Shown piece after piece: positions 5,694-9,320 of a DNA stretch of 9,320 nucleotides. Numbering within the stretch: position 1 is the first letter of the stretch; each line of letters begins with the position of its first letter. Under the pieces are notes generated by a model. The model saw nothing but the letters and a program-made list of their open reading frames with translations, was not told the DNA's origin and did no database searches. Made by a program: the position numbers and the translations under genes. The DNA is from Oscillospiraceae bacterium. Lineage in GTDB: Bacteria; Bacillota; Clostridia; Oscillospirales; Ruminococcaceae. The stretch lies in the NCBI GenBank assembly GCA_017848155.1, contig JAGAKC010000109.1:1-9320 (forward strand). Direction: 5' to 3'.

Positions 5694-6389
5694 TTACTTG
5701 TCGGTCGTTTCGGAATAGCGCACTGTATATGTGGGCAGCACACCGTATCTGTTTTCCATTTCGCCGTACAGCCGTTTTACAGCAGCCTCGGCCTCGGCAG
5801 CCAGCTGCTTAGCGTACTTTGAATGGCGCATATCCTCGGGGCAGCTGCTTTCTATAGGCTTTCCGATATATATCTTCTGCCTCATTCCGAACACCATTTT
5901 ATATGTGCCGTAAATTGCACATGGCACTATTGCTGCACCTGTTTTTGCTGACAAAAGAGCTGCTCCGGGTTTGAAGCTCTCTATCTGTCCGTTTCGTGCG
6001 ATACCACCCTCAGGGAAGATTATCATAGAGCCGCCGCTGTTTATGTAGCCTTCGGCATTAATGTACCAGCCTGCGTCTGCGCCGCTGAGGTCTATCGGCA
6101 TGCATCTGCACCATTTTATCATCGTTCCTACTGTCTTTTTTTCAAACCAGCGCTTGACTACCAGCACATATGGCCTGAACCTGCCCAGCACAGCGCCTGT
6201 ATATGCGCCGTCAAAGTGGTGGGTGTGATTTGCGACAAATACGACAGGTCTGCCCTTAAGCTCCTTTTTAAGGCGCTTGTCCTCCCAGATGATCTTTGGT
6301 CTGAAAAGAAAGTATACGGTGCATTTTATCATGCCCTGAAAGATCTTTCCCCACAGGGATTGTTTTAATTCTGTATTGTTTTCCGTCAT
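5694..6389 (-). CDS. PlsC-like lysophospholipid/acylglycerol-phosphate acyltransferase
   Basis: This 231-residue protein belongs to the LPLAT (PlsC-like) acyltransferase superfamily, which transfers acyl groups from acyl-ACP or acyl-CoA to a hydroxyl, classically 1-acylglycerol-3-phosphate. Motif I is NHTHHFD (54-60), giving the catalytic H-x4-D. The FPEG motif is at 125-128, and IVPCAIYG (154-161) is the later conserved block. A hydrophobic stretch near residues 19-30 (MIKCTVYFLFRP) may seat it on the inner membrane face. ATG at 6389 has AAGGAG 6 nt upstream. It is the first gene of the operon, 49 nt before the natural ACP start, so it probably uses an acyl chain made by the operon's own carrier and synthase. 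Aryl polyene clusters also carry acyltransferases of this superfamily. A housekeeping PlsC role is possible but less likely beside a double ketosynthase. The real acceptor is unknown. Confidence 0.88.
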   Translation of the reverse strand: MTENNTELKQSLWGKIFQGMIKCTVYFLFRPKIIWEDKRLKKELKGRPVVFVANHTHHFDGAYTGAVLGRFRPYVLVVKRWFEKKTVGTMIKWCRCMPIDLSGADAGWYINAEGYINSGGSMIIFPEGGIARNGQIESFKPGAALLSAKTGAAIVPCAIYGTYKMVFGMRQKIYIGKPIESSCPEDMRHSKYAKQLAAEAEAAVKRLYGEMENRYGVLPTYTVRYSETTDK

Positions 6390-6412
6390 CGTTACTCCTT
6401 TCCGCCTTTAAC

Positions 6413-6442
6413 ATTATACTATATTAAAATATTGTTTTTCAA
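6413..6442 (-). promoter_or_regulatory. Sigma-A-type promoter of the acyl operon
   Basis: On the minus strand TTGAAA (6442-6437) and TATAAT (6418-6413) are separated by 18 bp. Transcription would start near 6406, leaving a leader of under 20 nt that holds the AAGGAG of the acyltransferase gene. The -10 is a perfect consensus match. This is the only clear promoter found for the seven-gene operon. Confidence 0.75.
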
Positions 6443-6444
6443 TG

Positions 6445-6460
6445 GACAATAAGCGACAAT
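6445..6460 (-). promoter_or_regulatory. Tandem hexamer repeat abutting the operon's -35 box
   Basis: GACAAT occurs at 6445-6450 and 6455-6460, reading ATTGTC-N4-ATTGTC on the minus strand. The spacing is 10 bp, one helical turn, and the nearer copy ends 3 bp from the -35. Such direct repeats beside a -35 are typical of activator binding, for example response regulators. No regulator is encoded in the window, so the assignment is inferred. Confidence 0.4.
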
Positions 6461-6498
6461 GTGACCCAAAAGGGGCATGCTGTTGCTTTTGTGTTGCG

Positions 6499-6517
6499 TT
6501 TTAACATTCTGTTAAAA
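6499..6517. repeat. Perfect inverted repeat TTTTAACA-N3-TGTTAAAA upstream of the acyl operon
   Basis: Two 8-bp arms flank TTC. The same segment can be read as direct half-sites TTAACA-N5-TTAAAA with 11-bp period. It lies about 57 bp upstream of the operon's -35. Its right part (ATTCTGTTAAAAT, 6506-6518) recurs on the minus strand at 8487-8499 inside the phosphate transporter promoter. It is a candidate operator, with no factor identified. Confidence 0.45.
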
Positions 6518-6579
6518 TAACTTTTCCCAAAACGAACAAAAGATGGTCAATGATCCCGTTTGATTTGTGCACTATATGC

Positions 6580-6610
6580 AAAAAACGGAGAAAGAACATC
6601 TTTCTCCGTT
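6580..6610 (-). terminator. Intrinsic terminator of the Na/Pi cotransporter gene
   Basis: On the minus strand perfect 11-nt arms (AACGGAGAAAG and its complement, at 6600-6610 and 6584-6594) enclose a 5-nt loop. They are followed by a run of T (complement of the A's at 6580-6585). The hairpin starts 12 nt after the transporter stop at 6623. It separates this gene from the acyl operon, which has its own promoter downstream. Confidence 0.9.
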
Positions 6611-6622
6611 GATCTTATTGCT

Positions 6623-8404
6623 TTATGCCTTGGTGTCAGATACAGGAAGCACATACTTGGTTTTGTATTCGTTGAACTTTTCCATAAATGCGCTCTCGCT
6701 GTCACGCTTAAGCTCTGTCATATACTCGTGTGTATCCATGTTGTTTTCCTTGACCTGGATCATGCATACTGCGATATTGGAGCAATGGTCGGATACTCTC
6801 TCAAGATTTGTAAGCAGGTCAGAGAGGATAAAGCCAAGCTCGATGGTGCATCTGCCCTCACGCAGACGCTCGATATGACGGCTCTTGAGGTCGGTGCGCA
6901 GATGGTCGATAACATCCTCGAGAGGCTCGACCTGCTTTGCAAGGAGCACATCGTTGTTTACAAACGCTTCGATAGTCTTGTCCAGTATATCCGTAACTGC
7001 ATGCTTGATGACCTCGATCTCTGCAAGTGCGTCATCAGAGAACTTTATCTTCTTCTGATACATTTCCTCGGCAGCTTCCACCACATTTACAGCGTGGTCG
7101 GATATTCTTTCAAGGTCGCCTATCGTATGCAGCAGCTTTGAAACGACACGGCTGTCGTGCTCGGACAGGTCTTTGGAGCTTATCTTAAGCAGATAAGAGC
7201 CTATCTTGTCCTCGTAAATGTCAATGGCGTTTTCGTTTTCGACTACGTCAGCGGATAATTTCTGGTCATAGCTAGTCAGAACGTCAAGCGACTGATTTAT
7301 CGTCTTTCGTGTAAGCTTTGCCATCTTTATCGCAACGTTACGGCACTGCTCGATAGCGACGGACGGAGTCTTGAGGAAACGCTCGTCCAGTATCGGGATC
7401 TTGCTGTCGTCCTCTTCGGCGTTGGGGTCATCACGGATAATAAGCTCTGCCAGCTTTTCGATCTGCTTTGTAAAGGGCAGGAAGAGAAGCGTTGCCAGAA
7501 GGTTAAAGGCGGTATGGATTATCGGGATACTTGTTCCTTCAAGCGGAAGCTCCATGAACGGGAAGCTTATGAACGCATTGAGCAGGTAGAACAGTGAAAG
7601 GAATACCACTGTACCCAGAACGTTGAACAGCAGGTGTACTATCGCAACTCGTTTTGCGGATTTGTTTGCGCCGATGGAAGAAATGAGCGCCGTTACACAT
7701 GTACCGATATTCTGACCAAGCAGTATGGGAAGCGCTGTTCCGTGAGTGATCTTTCCCGTAGAAGTTGCAAGCGCCTGCAGGATACCGACGGAAGCGGAGG
7801 AGGACTGGATAACGGCTGTGAGCACAGCACCTGCGATAACGCCCAGAATAGGGTTGGAGAACATTATCATCAGCTCTCCGAAAGCAGGAACATCCTTAAG
7901 ACCGCTTACTGCATCAGACATTGTGTCCATACCGAACATCAGTACGGCAAATCCGAGGAGTATCGTTGCGATATTATGCTTCTTATCGGATTTTGAGAAC
8001 ATTACAAGTCCTGTACCGATGATAGCAAGTATTGGTGTAAATGATGAGGGTTTAAGAAGCTGGACTATGATATTGTCGCCCTCAAGCGCTGTAAGGCTCA
8101 GCAACCATGAGGTCATTGTCGTACCGATGTTTGCGCCCATAATGACACCGATAGCCTGTCTTAGTTTCATGATTCCTGAGTTAACAAAACCCACCATCAT
8201 TACTGTGGTTGCAGATGAGGACTGGATAACTGCTGTTACGGCAGCACCGAGAAGTACTCCCTTTACAGGATGGGATGTCAGCTTTTCAAGCCACTTTTCG
8301 AGCTTTCCGCCCGCCAGCTTTTCCAGAGCGCCGCTGAGCGTGTTCATTCCGAACAGAAACAGCGCCAGGCCGCCGATCATGTTTAATACGTCAAAAATGT
8401 CCAT
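6623..8404 (-). CDS. Na+/phosphate cotransporter family protein with C-terminal PhoU domain
   Basis: This 593-residue inner-membrane protein has two Na/Pi-cotransporter repeats. Each carries the QSSSA signature (61-65 and 200-204) and a matching loop, GANIGTT (90-96) and GQNIGTC (230-236), within about eight or more hydrophobic segments up to roughly residue 312. A soluble helical PhoU-like domain follows (about 345-560), with two PhoU helical-bundle motifs, DLERISDHAVN (430-440) and NLERVSDHCSNIA (533-545), that can bind metal. The family moves phosphate with sodium; some bacterial members have been proposed to export phosphate or take part in second-messenger control, which sequence cannot resolve. 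ATG at 8404 has AGGAGA 8 nt upstream. Promoter and terminator are its own, so it looks monocistronic. Length and all motifs are normal. Confidence 0.93.
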   Translation of the reverse strand: MDIFDVLNMIGGLALFLFGMNTLSGALEKLAGGKLEKWLEKLTSHPVKGVLLGAAVTAVIQSSSATTVMMVGFVNSGIMKLRQAIGVIMGANIGTTMTSWLLSLTALEGDNIIVQLLKPSSFTPILAIIGTGLVMFSKSDKKHNIATILLGFAVLMFGMDTMSDAVSGLKDVPAFGELMIMFSNPILGVIAGAVLTAVIQSSSASVGILQALATSTGKITHGTALPILLGQNIGTCVTALISSIGANKSAKRVAIVHLLFNVLGTVVFLSLFYLLNAFISFPFMELPLEGTSIPIIHTAFNLLATLLFLPFTKQIEKLAELIIRDDPNAEEDDSKIPILDERFLKTPSVAIEQCRNVAIKMAKLTRKTINQSLDVLTSYDQKLSADVVENENAIDIYEDKIGSYLLKISSKDLSEHDSRVVSKLLHTIGDLERISDHAVNVVEAAEEMYQKKIKFSDDALAEIEVIKHAVTDILDKTIEAFVNNDVLLAKQVEPLEDVIDHLRTDLKSRHIERLREGRCTIELGFILSDLLTNLERVSDHCSNIAVCMIQVKENNMDTHEYMTELKRDSESAFMEKFNEYKTKYVLPVSDTKA

Positions 8405-8424
8405 AATTGATTCTCCTGTTTTTT

Positions 8425-8446
8425 ATGCAATCCTTCTTTGTTGCAT
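8425..8446. repeat. Short inverted repeat ATGCAA-N10-TTGCAT in the transporter leader
   Basis: Six-bp arms (8425-8430 and 8441-8446) lie in the predicted 5' untranslated leader, about 20 nt upstream of the start codon. They could form a weak hairpin or be an operator. Six-bp arms can easily arise by chance. Confidence 0.25.
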
Positions 8447-8476
8447 CGTCTGTCTGATTCTTTCGTAAACACTTTT

Positions 8477-8505
8477 ATTATACAAGATTTTAACAGAATT
8501 GTACA
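8477..8505 (-). promoter_or_regulatory. Probable promoter of the Na/Pi cotransporter gene
   Basis: On the minus strand a perfect -10 TATAAT (8482-8477) is preceded at 17 bp by TGTACA (8505-8500), a 4-of-6 match to the -35 consensus. A start near 8470 would give a leader of about 66 nt. The 17-bp spacer contains ATTCTGTTAAAAT (8499-8487), identical to a 13-mer upstream of the acyl operon, so the weak -35 may depend on or be blocked by a regulator binding there. Confidence 0.6.
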
Positions 8506-8579
8506 GGGGTTTTTCTAAAAACACTAAAATTCCGCTTTTTTTATAATTTATAGATTCAAATGATTAAAGTTTTCCGTCA

Positions 8580-8593
8580 CTTTTACGTAAAAG
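8580..8593. repeat. Perfect 14-bp palindrome CTTTTACGTAAAAG
   Basis: The palindrome lies about 75 bp upstream of the transporter promoter and 40 bp downstream of the M23 gene's hairpin, in otherwise AT-rich intergenic sequence. It could be a distal operator. No other copy was seen in the window. Confidence 0.3.
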
Positions 8594-8630
8594 AGAGTTC
8601 TATTTGTAAATTAATGATAAAATATGTAAA

Positions 8631-8658
8631 GCCGACACCTTATATAAGGTATGCCGGC
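8631..8658 (-). terminator. Candidate terminator hairpin after the M23 peptidase gene
   Basis: On the minus strand the transcript can fold GCCGGCA against TGTCGGC (one G-U pair), with a small bulge and an inner palindromic CCTTATATAAGG. It begins 7 nt after the stop codon. The following sequence (TTTACATATTTT) is only loosely U-rich, so termination may be inefficient. Position directly after the gene is the best support. Confidence 0.6.
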
Positions 8659-8665
8659 ATGCTTG

Positions 8666-9320
8666 TTATTCGGCAGGAGCGATCACAGACATAGGATCTA
8701 TCCATTTTCCACCCTGCTTTACGGCAAGGTGCAGGTGCGGCTGCTGGACGATCTCTGCCTGACAGGTATCGGAGGTCTTTCCTATGATCTCGCCCTCACG
8801 TATCGTCTGACCTGTTTTTATGTCCAGCTCCTTTGCAAGACCGCAGTAGTGTACTTCGAGGCCGTTTTCCTGATCCACTATCACGGTCACTCCCCACAGC
8901 GGATCCTCGCAGATCTCCTTTACAACGCCCGAGGACATAGATCTTACAGGAGTATCCAGCGGACACAGGATATCGCATCCGTCATGGGTCTTCCAGACTC
9001 CCAGTGTTTCGGACTTTACAAGCTCTCCGTCGGAGAAGGGGTGAGATACCTCTCCCTCAACAGGCATGATATTCCTTGCTTCGGTCACGACAGGTCTGTT
9101 TACCTCTGCCGCTTCAACAGTTACCTCTATATCTGCTGCTTCGACGGTCCGGTCAGCCTTTTCGACCTCTTTCGGTACATTGTTCTGACTGTTGTTTGCG
9201 GGTATATCGCTCTCGTCAGGCTCGAATACCCATGTGTTCTGCGAGGTGGTGTCTGACTCGGTGGGGGTGAGTCGGTTCAGTGTTTTGTTGTAGGCGGTAA
9301 GCGATGCAACGCTCACTGCC
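8666..9320 (-). CDS. M23 (LytM-type) metallopeptidase, SpoIIQ-like; N-terminus beyond the window
   Basis: The frame is open to the window's right edge and ends with TAA at 8668-8666, showing about 218 residues of the C-terminal part; the GTG at 9316 is not a convincing start. The first visible residues (SVASLTAYNKTLN) look like the outer end of a membrane anchor. An acidic, low-complexity Glu/Val/Asn/Pro linker (about residues 18-85 from 9316) follows, then an M23 domain. The zinc-ligand motifs are intact: H-x3-D in THDGCDI (His111, Asp115) and HxH in PHLHLAV (194-196). The domain order and blocks such as THDGCDI, LDTPVRSMSSGVV and WGVTVIVDQENGLEVHY resemble clostridial SpoIIQ, a forespore-membrane protein of the engulfment channel. 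A general cell-wall endopeptidase is the alternative. It is followed by its own hairpin and is not in the acyl operon. Confidence 0.85.
   Translation of the reverse strand, partial: AVSVASLTAYNKTLNRLTPTESDTTSQNTWVFEPDESDIPANNSQNNVPKEVEKADRTVEAADIEVTVEAAEVNRPVVTEARNIMPVEGEVSHPFSDGELVKSETLGVWKTHDGCDILCPLDTPVRSMSSGVVKEICEDPLWGVTVIVDQENGLEVHYCGLAKELDIKTGQTIREGEIIGKTSDTCQAEIVQQPHLHLAVKQGGKWIDPMSVIAPAE

Noticed and set aside
537..6389. Aromatic type II polyketide cluster
   Set aside because: There is no cyclase or aromatase, while a FabZ-type dehydratase and a FabG reductase are present. These point to reduced or polyene chains rather than poly-beta-ketone folding.
537..6389. Housekeeping fatty acid synthesis operon
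   Set aside because: fabD, fabH, fabK/fabI and acc genes are missing, and a catalytically dead second ketosynthase half and a dedicated PPTase are present.
8651..9256. Plus-strand open frame of 201 residues opposite the M23 peptidase
   Set aside because: The minus-strand frame carries intact M23 zinc motifs. The plus-strand translation has no recognisable motif and would start inside the minus-strand terminator hairpin.
1..9320. CRISPR arrays, tRNA or rRNA genes, insertion sequences and integrase or attachment sites
   Set aside because: I saw no regularly spaced repeats, cloverleaf-like segments, transposase-like frames or terminal inverted repeats in the window.

Overview
The window reads as chromosomal DNA from a low-to-mid GC Firmicute, most likely a Ruminococcus-like member of the Oscillospiraceae. 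This is inferred from AGGAGG-type ribosome binding sites, TTGAAA/TATAAT-type promoters, intrinsic terminators and a SpoIIQ-like M23 protein; no rRNA or marker gene is present to prove it. Of the ten protein genes, nine are on the minus strand. The exception is a 5'-truncated secreted protein at the left edge (1-474, plus strand), which converges on the main operon at a shared palindromic terminator (493-518).

The centre (537-6389, minus strand) is one compact operon of seven genes, transcribed right to left from a clear sigma-A-like promoter at 6413-6442. The order is: PlsC/LPLAT-type acyltransferase, acyl carrier protein (ACP), a 750-residue double ketosynthase, FabG-type ketoreductase, FabZ-type dehydratase, Sfp-type phosphopantetheinyl transferase, and a flavodoxin-fold iron-sulfur flavoprotein. 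The genes are 3-85 nt apart or overlap. The double ketosynthase is the key protein. Its first half keeps the Cys-His-His triad, while its second half has lost all three residues, so it looks like a ketosynthase fused to its chain length factor (KS-CLF). With a carrier, ketoreductase, dehydratase, its own carrier-activating enzyme and an acyltransferase, but no enoyl reductase, the set resembles a minimal aryl-polyene-like or polyunsaturated-acyl type II system rather than housekeeping fatty acid synthesis. The product is not known from the sequence. Malonyl-CoA:ACP transacylase, and any starter-unit, release or export genes, are not in the window.

The carrier gene carries an in-frame amber codon (TAG at 5621-5623), seven codons after the well-placed start at 5644. 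The operon may therefore be disabled in this strain, the ACP may be made from an internal ATG, or the base may be an error. This decides whether the pathway is alive.

To the right lies a Na+/phosphate cotransporter-family gene with a C-terminal PhoU domain (6623-8404), with its own promoter and terminator. The right edge holds the 3' part of a SpoIIQ-like M23 metallopeptidase gene (8666 to beyond 9320). The two larger intergenic gaps (6390-6622 and 8405-8665) hold promoters, terminators and several short repeats. These include a 13-mer shared between the acyl operon's upstream region and the phosphate transporter's promoter.
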